64,000 bases of DNA from Halichoerus grypus. Its lineage: Eukaryota > Chordata > Mammalia > Carnivora > Phocidae. The stretch spans positions 16,014,775 to 16,078,774 of the forward strand of contig NC_135717.1 in NCBI RefSeq assembly GCF_964656455.1, read 5' to 3'. The position numbers and the translations under genes are program-made. The notes beneath the pieces are model-generated. The model was not told the DNA's origin. It searched no databases and was given only the letters and a program-made list of their open reading frames with translations. Shown piece after piece: positions 40,701-52,700 of the stretch; positions within the stretch are counted from its first letter, which is position 1, and the number at the start of each line of letters is the position of its first letter.

Positions 40701-43700
40701 TCAGAGATTATGACTTATGCTGCAGATTTACAAATGGATGCAGATATAACCAAGATGTCGGAGATGGAATTCAGGCTAGCAATTGTGAAGACAATGGCTA
40801 GAATGGAGAAATCAATTAATGGCAACATAGAGTCTCTAAGGGCAGAAATGAAAGCTGAATTGGCAGAACTTAAAAATGCTATCAATGAGATCCAATCCGA
40901 TCTAGATAATCTAACAGCTAGGGTAACTGAGGCAGAAGAACGAATAAGCGACCTGGAAGACAATATAATAGATAAAAAGGGAAAAGAGGAGGCCAGGGAA
41001 AAACAACTCAGAGTCCATGAAAATAGAATCAGAGAAATAAGTGACACCATGAAGCGTTCCAATGTCAGAATAATTGGAATCCCAGAGGGAGTGGAGAGAG
41101 AGAGAGGACTAGAAGATGTATTTGAGCAAATCGTAGCTGAGAACTTCCCTAATCTGGGGAATGAAACAAACATTCCTGTCCTAGAGGTAGAGAGGACCCC
41201 TCCCAAGATCAAGGCAAACAGGCCAACACCCTGGCATGTAATAGTAATACTTGCAAATCTTAGAACCAAGGAAACCATCTTAAGGGCAGTTAGGGGGAAG
41301 AGATTCCTTATGTACAGAGGGAGGAACATCAGAATAACGTCAGACCTATCCACAGAGAACTGGCAAGCCAGAAAGGCCTGGCAAGACATATTCAGGGTAC
41401 TAAATGAGAAGAACATGCAGCCAAGAATACTTTATTTGGCAAGGCTTTCATTTAGAATGGATGGAGAGATGCAGACCTTCCAAGCCCGGCAGAAGCTGAA
41501 AGAATATGTGACCACTAAGCTGGCCCTGCAAGAAATATTAAGGGGGGTTCTATAAAAGGAGAAAGACCCCAAGAGTGATATACAACAGAAATTTACAGGG
41601 AATATCTATAAAAACAACGTCTTCACAAGCAACATGATGACAATTAATTCATATCTTTCAATAATCACTCTCAACGTGAATGACCTAAATGCTCCCATAA
41701 AACAGCACAGGGTAGCAGACTGGATAAAAAGACAGAACCCATCCATATGCTGTCTACAAGAGACTCATTTTGAACCTAAAGATACATCCAGACTGAAAGT
41801 GAAGGGATGGAGATCCATCTTCCACACCAGCGGACCTCAAAAGAAAGCTGGGGTAGCAATTCTTATATCAGACAAATTAGATTTAAACTAAAGTCTGTAA
41901 TTAGAGACACAGAAGGACACTATATCATTCTTAAAGGGTCTATCCAACAAGAAGATCTAAGAATTGTAAATATCTATGCCCCCAATGTGGGAGCAGCCAT
42001 CTACATAAGACAACTGTTAACCAAAATAAAGAGTCGCATCGATAACAATACGTTAATTGTAGGAGACCTCAATACTCCACTCTCAGCAATGGACAGATCA
42101 TCTCAGCAGAAAATCAACAAGGAAACAAGAGCTTTGAATGATACATTGAACCAGATGGACCTGATAGATATTTACAGAACATTCCACCCTAAAACAACAG
42201 AATACTCATTCTTCTCGAGCACACATGGAACTTTCTCCAGAATAGACCACATACTGGGTCACAAATCAGGGCTCAACCGATACCAAAAGATTGAGATTAT
42301 TCCCTGCATACTCTCAGGCTGTGATGCTTTAAAACTGGAACTCAATCACAAGAAAAAATTTGGCAGAAATTCAAACACTTGGAAGCTAAAGACCACTCTG
42401 CTCAAGAATGTTTGGGTCAACCAGGAAATCAAAGAAGAACTTAAACAATTCATGGAAATCAATAACGAAAACACATCGGTCCAAAACCTATGGGATACTG
42501 CAAAGGTGGTCCTAAGGGGGAAATACATAGCCATCCAAGCCTCACTCAAAAAAATAGAAAAATCCCGAATTCACCAACTAACTCTACACCTTAAAGAACT
42601 AGAGAAAAAGCAACAAACAATGCCTAGCCATGCATTAGAAGAGAAACAATTAAGATTAGAGCAGATATCAATGAATTAGAAACCAGAAACACAGTAGATC
42701 AGATCAACGAAACTAGAAGTTGGTTCTTTGAAAGAATTAATAAGATCGATAAACCACTGGCCAGACTTATCCAAAAGAAAAGAGCAAGGACCCGAATGAA
42801 TAAAATTATGGATGAAAGAGGAGAGATCACGACTAACACCAAGGAAACAGAAACAATTCTTAGAAATTATTATTAAAAACTATGGGACGCCTGGGTGGCT
42901 CAGTAGATAAGTGTCTATCTTCGGCTCAGGTCATGATCCCAGGGTCCTGGGATCAGCCCCGCATTGGGCTCCCTGCTTAGCGGGAAGCCTGCTTCTCCCT
43001 CTCCCACTCCCCCGCTTGTGTTCCTGCTCTCGCTAACTCTCTCTCTCTGTCAAATAAATAAATAAAATCTTAAAAAAAAAAAAAAAGAAAGAAATTATTA
43101 TCAAAAACTATATGCCAATAAACTGAGCAATCTGGATGAAATGGAGGCCTTCCTGGAAACCCATAAGCTGTCAAGACTAAAACAGGAAGAAATTGACAAC
43201 CTGAATAGGCCAATAACCAGTAACGAGATTGAAGCAGTGATCAAAAACTTCCCAAAAAACAAGAGTCCAGGGCCTGATGCATTCCCTGGGGAATTCTACC
43301 AAACATTCAAAGAAGAAATAATACCTATTCTACTGAAGCTGTTTCAAAAAATAGAAACAGAAAGAAAGCTTCCAGACTCATTCTATGAGGCCAGCATTAC
43401 CTTAATCCCCAAACCAGGCAAAGACCCCATCAAAAAGGAGAATATCAGACAGATATCCCTGATGAATATGGATTCCAAAATCCTCAACAAAGTCCTAGCT
43501 AATAGAATCCAACAATACATTAAAAGGATCATCCAAGACGACCAAGTGGGATTTATCCCCGGGATGCAACATTCGCAATATTGCAATGTTCAACATTCGC
43601 AAATCAATCAATGTGATAGAACACATAAATAAGAGGAGGGAGAAGAACCATATGGTCCTCTCAATTGATGCAGAAAAAGCATTTGACAAAATACAGTATC

Positions 43701-46700
43701 CTTTCCTGATTAAAACTCTTCAAAGTATAGGCATAGAGGGAACATTCCTCAAGTTCATAAAATCCATCTGTGAAAAACCCACAGCGAATATCATCCTCAA
43801 TGGGGAAAAGCTGAGAGCCTTTCCCTTAAGATCAGGAACACGTCAAGGATGCCCACTCTCGCCACTATTGTTCAGCATAGTACTAGAAGTCCTAGCAACA
43901 GCAATCAGACAACAAAAAAATAAAAAGTATTCAAATTGCCAAAGAAGAAGTCAAACTCTCTCTTTTCGCAGATGACATGATACTTTATGTGGAAAACCCA
44001 AAGGACTTCACCCCCAAATTACTAGAACTCATACAGCAATTCAGTAATGTGGCAGGATACAAAATCGATGCACAGAAATCAGTTCCTTTCTTATACACTA
44101 ACAACACAACTGTAGAAAGAGAAATTAGAGAAACGATTCCAATTACAATAGCACCAAAAACCATAAGATACCCCGGAATAAACCTAACCAAAGAGGTAAA
44201 GGATCGATACTCTAGGAACTACAGAACACTCATGAAAGAAACTGAAGAAGACACAAAAAGATGGAAAAACATTCCATGCTCATGGATCAGAAAAATAAAA
44301 ATTGTTAAAATGCCTATGCTACCCAGAGCAACCTTTACCTTCAATGCCATCCCGATCAAAATTCCAATGACATTTTTCAAAGTGCTGGAACAAACAATCC
44401 TAAAATTTGTATGGAATCAGAAAAGACCCCGAATCGCCAAGGAAATGTTGAAAAAGAAAAACAAAGCTGGGGGCATCAGGTTGCTCAATTTCAAGTTGTA
44501 TTACAAAGCTGTGATCACCAAGACAGCATGGTACTGGCACAAAAACAGACATATAGACCAATGGAACAGAATAGAGAACCCAGATATGGAACCTCAACTC
44601 TATGGTCAAATAATCTTTGACAAAGCAGGAAAAAACATGCAATGGAAAAAAGACAGTCTCTTCAATAAATGGTGCTCGGAAAATTGGACAGCCACATGCA
44701 GAAGAATGAAACTCGACCACTCTCTAACATCATACACAAAGATAAACTCAAAATGGATGAAAGACCTCAATGTGAGGCAGGAATCCATCAAAATCCTAGA
44801 GCAGAACATAGGCAGTAACCTCTTTGACATCGGCCACAGCAACTTCTTTCAAGATACATCTCCAAAAGCTAGTGAAACAAAAGCAAAAATGAACTTTTGG
44901 GACTTCATCAAGATAAAAAGCTTCTGCACAGCAAAGGAAATAGTCAACAAAACAAAGAGGCAACCCACAGAATGGGAGAAGATATTTGCAAATGACACTA
45001 CAGATAAAGGGCTGGCATCCAAGATCTATAAAGAACTTCTCAAACTCAACACCCAAAAAACAAATAATCAAGTCAAAAAGTGGGCAGAAGATATGAAAAG
45101 ACAATTCTCTGAAGAAGACATACAAAAGGCTAAGAGACACATGAAAAAATGCTCATCATCATTAGCCATCAGGGAAATTCAAATCAAAACCACATTGAGA
45201 TACCACCTTACACCAGTTAGAATGGCAAAAATGGACAGGGAATGAAACAACAAATGTTGGAGAGGTTGTGCAGAAAGGGGAACCCTCTTACACTGTTGGT
45301 GGGAATGTAAGTTGGTACAGCCACTTTGGAAAACAGTGTGGAGGTTTCTCAAAAAGTTAAAAATAGAGCTACCCTATGCCCAACAATTGCACTCCGGGGT
45401 ATTTACCCCAAAGACACAGATGTAGTGAAAAGAAGGGCCATATGCACCCCAATGTTCATAGCAGCAATGTCCTCAATAGCCAAATTGTGGAAAGAGCCGA
45501 GATGCCCTTCAACAGATGAATGGATAAAGAAGATGTGGTCCATATATACAATGGAATAGTACTCAGCCATCAGAAAGGATGAATACCCAACTTTTACATC
45601 AACATGGATGGGACTGGAGGAGATTATGCTAAGTGAAATAAGTCAAGCAGAGAAAGTCAATTATCATATGGTTTCACTTATTTGTGGAACATAAGGAATA
45701 GCATGGAGGACACTAGGAGAAGGAAGGGAAAAATGGGGGGGGGGGAATTGGAGGGAGAGATGAACCATGAGACACTATGGACTCTGAGAAACAAACAGGG
45801 TTTTAGAGGGGAGGGGGGAGGGGCGATTGGTCATCCGGTGATGGGTATTAAGGAGGGCACATACTGCATGGAGCACTGGGTGTTATACGAAAACAATGGA
45901 TTGTGGATCACCACATCAAAAACTAATGATGTGGGCGCCTGGGTGGCTCAGTTGGTTAAGCGACTGCCTTCGGCTCAGGTCATGGTCCCGGAGTCCTGGG
46001 ATCGAGTCCCACATCGGGCTCCCGGCTCAGTGGGGAGCCTGCTTCTCCCTCTGACCCTCTCCCCTGTCATGCTGTTTCTCTCTCTCTCTCTCTCAAATAA
46101 AAAAAAAAAAAAAATCTTTAAAAAAAAACTAATGATGTATTGTATGGTGACTAGCATAAATAATAAAACTAAAAAAAAAATTCTTGGGATAGAGGGGCAC
46201 CTGGGTGGCTCAGTCATTAAGCACCTGCCTTCGGCTCAGGTCATGATCCCAGGGTCCTGGGATCGAGCCCCGCATCAGGCTCCCTGCTCTGTGGGAAGCC
46301 TGCATCTCCCTCTCCCACTCCCCCTGCTTGTGTTCCCTCTCTCGCTGTGTCTCTCTCTGTCAAATAAATAAATAAAGTCTTTTTTAAAAATAATAAATAA
46401 ATAAATAAAATTTTAGGATAGAGTTTCTTCTAACAGACCAAAATATACCCTAAATCTCGAGTGTATGGCTTTGTTCTAGTCTCCTGCCTGATCACATTCT
46501 CTCTCTCTTTTTTTTTTTTATTTAAATCCTCTTCTTTTTTTTTTCCACCCACTTCTTATCAATTCCTTTTATAAAATCTTTTATAATTTTCATCTTTACA
46601 GTCATATTCCATCCATTCATCATATTTATCCTTATTTTTGTACATATATAAGTTGTTCTTTCTTTAAAATTTTGGGAGGCACTTTCTTCTAACACACCAA

Positions 46701-49700
46701 AATACACCCCAAATCTAGTGTGTGGCACTGATCTATGCACCTGCCTGATCATATTTGATGATATTCTGTTTTGTTTGTTTGGTTGGTTGGTTTTTTTGTT
46801 TTTATCTTTTTCTTTTCCTTTTTTTTTTTTTTCTTTTTTCATTCTTTCCCTTTCTTTTCCCCTGGTTTCAGGTATCTTCTGATTTCTTTAGTGTATGTTT
46901 TTCTGGGGTCGTTTTTACCCTGTTAGCATTTCATTCTCTCATTCCTCTCTTCTTCTCTGGACAAAATGACAAGACGGAAAAAATCACCTCAAAAAAAAGT
47001 ACAAGAGGCAGTACCAACTGCCAGGGACCTATCAAAACAGACATTAGTAAGATGTCAGAACTAGAGTTCAGAATGGCGATTTTAAAGATACTAGCTGGGC
47101 TTGAAAAAAGCATGGAAAATATTAGAGAAACCCTTTCTGGAGAAACAAAAGAACTAAAATCTAACCAATCAAAATCAAAAAGGCTATTAATGAGGGGCAA
47201 TCAAAAATGGAGGCTCAACTGCTAGGATAAATGAGGCAGAAGAGAGAATTAGTAATATAGAAGACCAAATTATGGAAAATAAAGAAGCTGACAAAAAGAG
47301 AGATAAACAACTACTGGATCACGAGGGCAGAATTCGAGAGATAAGTGATACCATAAGACGAAACAACATTAGAATAATTGGGATCCCAGAAGAAGAAGAA
47401 AGAGAGAGGGGCAGAAGGTATATTGGAGCAAATTATAGCAGAGAACTTCCATAATTTGGGGAAGGAAACGGGCATCAAAATCCAGGAGGCACAGAGAACC
47501 CCCCAAAAAATCAATAAAAATAGGTCAACACCCAGACATCTAATAGTAAAACTTATGAGTCTCAGAGACAAAGAGAAAATCCTGAAAGCAGCTCAGGAGA
47601 AGAGATCTGTAATCCACAATGGTAGAAACATTAGATTGGCAACAGACCTATCCACAGAGACCTGGCAGGTCAGAAAGGACTGGCATGATATATTCAGAGC
47701 ACTAAATGAGAAAAATATGCAGCCAAGAATACTATATCCATCTAGGCTGTCATTGAAAATAGAAGGAGAGATAAAAAGCTTCCAGGACAAACAAAAACTA
47801 AAGGAACTTGCAAACACGAAACCAGCCCTACAAGAAATATTGAAAGGGGTCCCCTAAGCAAAGAGAGAGCCTAAAAGTAACATAGATCAGAAAGGAACAC
47901 AGACAATATACAGTAACAGTCACCTTACAGACAATACAATGGCACTAAATTCCTATCTTTCAATAGTTACCCTGAATGTAGATGGGCTAAATGCCCCAAT
48001 CAAAAGACACAGGCTATCAGATTGGATAAAAAAACAAGACCCATTGATATGCTGTCTGCAAGAGACTCATTTTAGACCCAAAGACACCCCCAGATTGAAA
48101 GTGAGGGGGTGGAAAACCATTTACCATGCTAATGGACACCAAAATAAAGCTGGGGTTGCAATCCTTATATCAGACAAATTAGATTTTAAACCAAAGACTG
48201 TAATAAGAGATGAGGAGGGACACTATATCCTACTTAAAGGGTCTATCCAACAAGAAGATCTAACACTTGTAAATATCTATGCCCCTAACATGGGAGCAGC
48301 CAATTATAGAAGCCAATTAATAACAAAAACAAAGAAACACATCGACAACAATACAATAATAGTGGGGGACTTTAACACCCCCGTCACTGAAATGGACAGA
48401 TCATCTAAGCAAAAGATCAACAAGGAAATAAAGACTTTGAATGACACACTGGACCAAATGGACTTGACAGATATATTCAGAACATTCCATCCCAAAGCAG
48501 CAGAATACACATTCTTCTCTAGTGCCCATGGAACATTCTCCACAATAGATCACATCCTAGAACACAAATCAGGTCTCAACTGGTAGCAAAAGGTTGGGAT
48601 CATTCCCTGCACATTTTCGGACCACAATGCTTTGAAACTAGAACTCAATCACAAGAGGAAAGTCGGAAAGAACTCAAATACATGGAGGCTAATGAGCATC
48701 CTACTAAAGAATGAATGGGTCAACCAGGAAATTAAAGAAGAATTTAAAAAATTCATGGAAACAAATGAAAATGAAAATACAACTGTTCAAAATCTTTGGG
48801 ATGCAGCAAAGGCAGTCCTACAAAGAAAGTATATAGCAATACAAGCCTTTCTCAAGAAACAAGAAAGGTCTCAAATACACAACCTAACCCTACACCTAAA
48901 GGAGCTGGAGAGAGAACAGCAAATAAAGCCTAAGCCCAGCAGGAGAAGAGAAATAATAAAGATCAGAGCAGAAATCAATGAAATAGAAACCAAAAGAACA
49001 GTAGAACAGATCAACGAAACAAGGAGCTGGTTCTTTGAAAGAATTAACAAGATTGATAAATCCCTAGGCAGACTTAACAAAAAGAAAAGAAAAATTACCC
49101 AAATCAACAAAATCATGAATGAAAGAGGAGAGATCACAACCAAAATCACGGAAATACAAACAAGTATAAGAACATATTATGAGCAACTCTATGCCAGCAA
49201 ATTAGATAACCTGGAAGAAATGGATGCATTCTTAGAGATGTATCAACTACCAAAACTGAACCAGAAAGAAATAGAAAACCTGAACAGACCTATAACCACT
49301 AAGGAAATTGAAGCAGTCATCAAAAATCTCCCAAGAAACAAAAGCCCAGGGTCAGATGGCTTCCCAGGGGAATTCTACCAAACATTTAAAGAATTAATAC
49401 CTATTCTTCTGAAACTGTTCCAAAAAATAGAAATGGAAGGAAAACTTCCAAACTCGTTTTATGAGGCCACCATTACCTTGATCCCAAAACCAGACAAAGA
49501 CCCCATCAAAAAGGAGAATTACAGACCAATATCCTCGATGAACATGGATGCAAAAATTCTCACCAAAATACTAGCCAATAGGATCCAACAGTACATTAAA
49601 AGGATTATTCACCACGACCAAGTGGGATTTATCTCTGGGCTGCAAGATTGGTTCAACATCTGCAAATCAATCAGTGTGATACAATGCATTAATAAAAGAA

Positions 49701-52700
49701 AGAACAAGAACCCTATGATCCTCTCATAGATGCAGAAAAAGCATTTGACAAAGTACAGCATCCTTTCTTGATCAAAACTCTTCAGAGTATAGGGATGAAG
49801 GGTACATGCCTCAATATCATAAAAACCATCTATGAAAAACCCACAGCGAATATCATTCTCAATGGGGAAAAACTGAGGGCTTTTCCCCTAAGGTCAGGAA
49901 CATGGCAGGGATGTCCACTATCACCACTGCTATTCAACATAGTATTAGAAGTCCTAGCCACAGGAATCAGACAACAAAAAGAAAGAAAAGGCATCCTAAT
50001 CGGCAAAGAAGAAGTCAAACTCTCACTCTTTGCAGATGATATGATACTTTATGTGGAAAACCCAAAAGACTCCACCCCAAAACTGCTAGAACTCATACAG
50101 GAATTCAGTCAAGTGGCAGGATATAAAATCAATGCACAGAAATCAGTAGCATTCTTATACACCAACAACAAGACAGAAAAAAGAGAAATTAAGGAGTTGA
50201 TTCCATTTACAATTGCACCCAAAACCATAAGATTCCTAGGAATCAATCTAACCAAAGAGGCAAAGGATCTGTACTCAGAAAACTATAAAATACTCATGAA
50301 AGAAATTGAGGAAGACACAAAGAAATGGAAAAACGCTCCATGCTCATGGATTGGAAGAATAAATATTGTGAAGATGTCGATGCTACCTAGAGCAATCTAC
50401 ACATTCAATGCAATCCCTATCAAAATACCATCTACTTTTTTCAAAGAAATGGAACAAATAATCCTAAAATTTGTATGGAACCAGAAAAGACCCCAAATAG
50501 CCAGAGGAATGTTGAAAAAGAAACGCAAAGCTGGTGGCATCACAATTCCGGACTTCAAGCTCTCTTACAAAGCTGTCATCATCAAGACAGTATGGTACTG
50601 GCACAAAAACAGACACATCGATCAATGGAACAGAATAGAGAGCCCAGAAATGGACTCTCAACTCTATGGTCAACTAATCTTCAACAAAGCAGGAAAGAAT
50701 GTCCAATGGAAAAAAGACAGTCTCTTCAACAAATGGTGTTGGCAAAATTGGACAGCCACATGCAGAAGAATGAAACTGGACCATTTCCTTACACCACACA
50801 CAAAAATAGACTCAAAATGGTTGAAAGGCCTAAATGTGAGACAGAAGTCCATCAATATCCTAAAGGAGAACACAGGCAGCAACCTCTTAGACCTCAGCCA
50901 CAGCAACTTCTTCCTAGAAACATCGCCAAAGGCAAGAGAAGCAAGGGCAAAAATGAACTATTGGGACTTCATCAGGATAAAAAGCTTTTGCACAGCAAAA
51001 GAAACAGTCAACAAAACCAAAAGACAACTGAGGGAATGGGAGAAGATATTTGCAAATGACACATCAGATAAAGGGCTAGTATCCAAAATCTGTAAAGAAC
51101 TTATCAAACTCAACACCCAAAGAACAAATGATCCAATCAAGAAATGGACAGAAGACATGAGCAGATATTTTTCCAAAGAAGACATCCAAATGGCCAACAG
51201 ACACATGAATAAGTGCTCAACATCGCTCAGCATCAGGGAAATCCAAATCAAAACCTCAATGAGATACCACCTCACACCAGTCAGAATGGCTAAAATTACC
51301 AAGTCAGGAAACGACATATGTTGGCAGGGATGCGGAGAAAGGGGAACCCTCCTACACTGTTGGTGGGAATGCAAGCTGGTGCAGCCACTCTGGAAAACAG
51401 TATGGAGGTTCCTCAGAACGTTGAAAATAGAGCTACTATACAACCCAGCAATTGCACTACTGGGTATTTACCCCAAAGATACAAATGTAGGGATCCGAAG
51501 GGTACGTGCACCCCAATGTTTATAGCAGCAATGTCCACAATAGCCAAAATATGGAAAGAGCCAAGATGTCCATCGACAGATGAATGGATAAAGAAGATGT
51601 GGTGTATATATACAATGGAATATTATGCAGCCATCAAAAGGAATGAAATCTTGCCATTTGCAATGACGTGGATGGAACTGGAGGGTATTATGCGAGTGAA
51701 ATAAGTCAATCAGAGAAAGACATGTATCATATGACCTCACTGATATGAGGAATTCTTAATCTCAGGAAACAAACTGAGGGTTGCTGGAGTGGTGGGGGGG
51801 TGGGAGGGATGGGGTGGCTGGGTGATAGACATTGGGGAGGTATGTGCTATGGTGAACGCTGTGAATTGTGTAAGACTGTTGAATCACAGACCTGTACCTC
51901 TGACACAAATAATACATTATATGTTAAAAAAAAAAAAAGAAGAAGAAGAAGATAGCAGGAAGGGAAAAATGAAGGGGGAGAAATCGGAGGGGGAGACGAA
52001 CTATGAGAGACTATGGACTCTGAGAAACAAAATGAGGGTTCTAGAGGGGAGGGGCATGGGAGGATGGGTTAGCCTGGTGATGGGTATTAAAGAGGGCACG
52101 TACTGAATGGAGCACTGGGTGTTACACGCAAACAATGAATCATGGAACACTACATCAAAAACTAATGGTGTAATGTATGGTGATTAACATAACATAATAA
52201 AATTTAAAAAAAGATAGTGGGGATAGAAACCAGTAACCAAAGGGTTAATGGGACTAATAAGTGCAACTGCAACTTTTTCTCCAAATCCTCTTGTTCTCAG
52301 AATGCAGCCCGCCACTATGTTTCTATAGAATCTTGCCTGGGGGCGCCTGGGTGGCTCAGTTGGTTAAGCGACTGCCTTCGGCTCAGGTCATGATCCTGGA
52401 GTCCCAGGATCGAGTCCCACATCGGGCTTCCTGCTCAGCAGGGGGTCTGCTTCTCTCTCTGACCCTCCTCCCTCTCATGCTTTCTCTCTCTCTCTCAGTA
52501 AATAAATAAAAATCTTTAAAAAAAAAAAAAAGAATCTTGCCTGACACCATGATAACAGAATATTGATTTAGTTGTCTTTCAGAGACTGAAGGCTTCACTA
52601 AGAAAATGACCAAAACCAGTCAGGACCACTGACTGTCTCTGAGCATGCACAAGTGTCCAGTGGATGAACTTTTGACATAGAAGGTCCTAAAACCCCTTGA

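Larger units (their letters stand above)
39789..46176 (+). mobile_element. L1-B: full-length LINE-1 nested in the 5' UTR of L1-C
   Basis: Starts AGAGGGGAAAGATGGTGGAG and ends with an A-rich tail at 46170-46180. Target duplications AAAATTTTGGGTTACAGG (39771-39788) and AAAATTCTTGGGATAGAGG (46177-46195) flank it. L1-C 5' UTR sequence resumes after the adjoining SINE. Two CAN-SINEs lie inside it (42884-43086 and 45933-46123). Confidence 0.9.
46407..52208 (+). mobile_element. L1-C, 3' part (rest of 5' UTR, ORF1, ORF2, long 3' UTR)
   Basis: Continues the T-rich 5' UTR broken at 39788, then ORF1 (ATG 46966), ORF2 (ATG 47939) and a 3' UTR with an internal A-rich run (51925-51952) before the true tail at about 52200. 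Target copies at 38821 and 52209 show that both parts are one insertion. Confidence 0.9.

Noticed and set aside
46755..47225. 156-codon ORF with a strongly hydrophobic start, like a membrane protein
   Set aside because: The hydrophobic part is the T-rich L1 5' UTR running into a frameshifted ORF1.
49768..51525. A novel 585-codon reverse transcriptase gene
   Set aside because: It is the distal part of L1-C ORF2 after a 1-nt frameshift. Its collinearity with the upstream endonuclease and the L1 3' UTR is clear.
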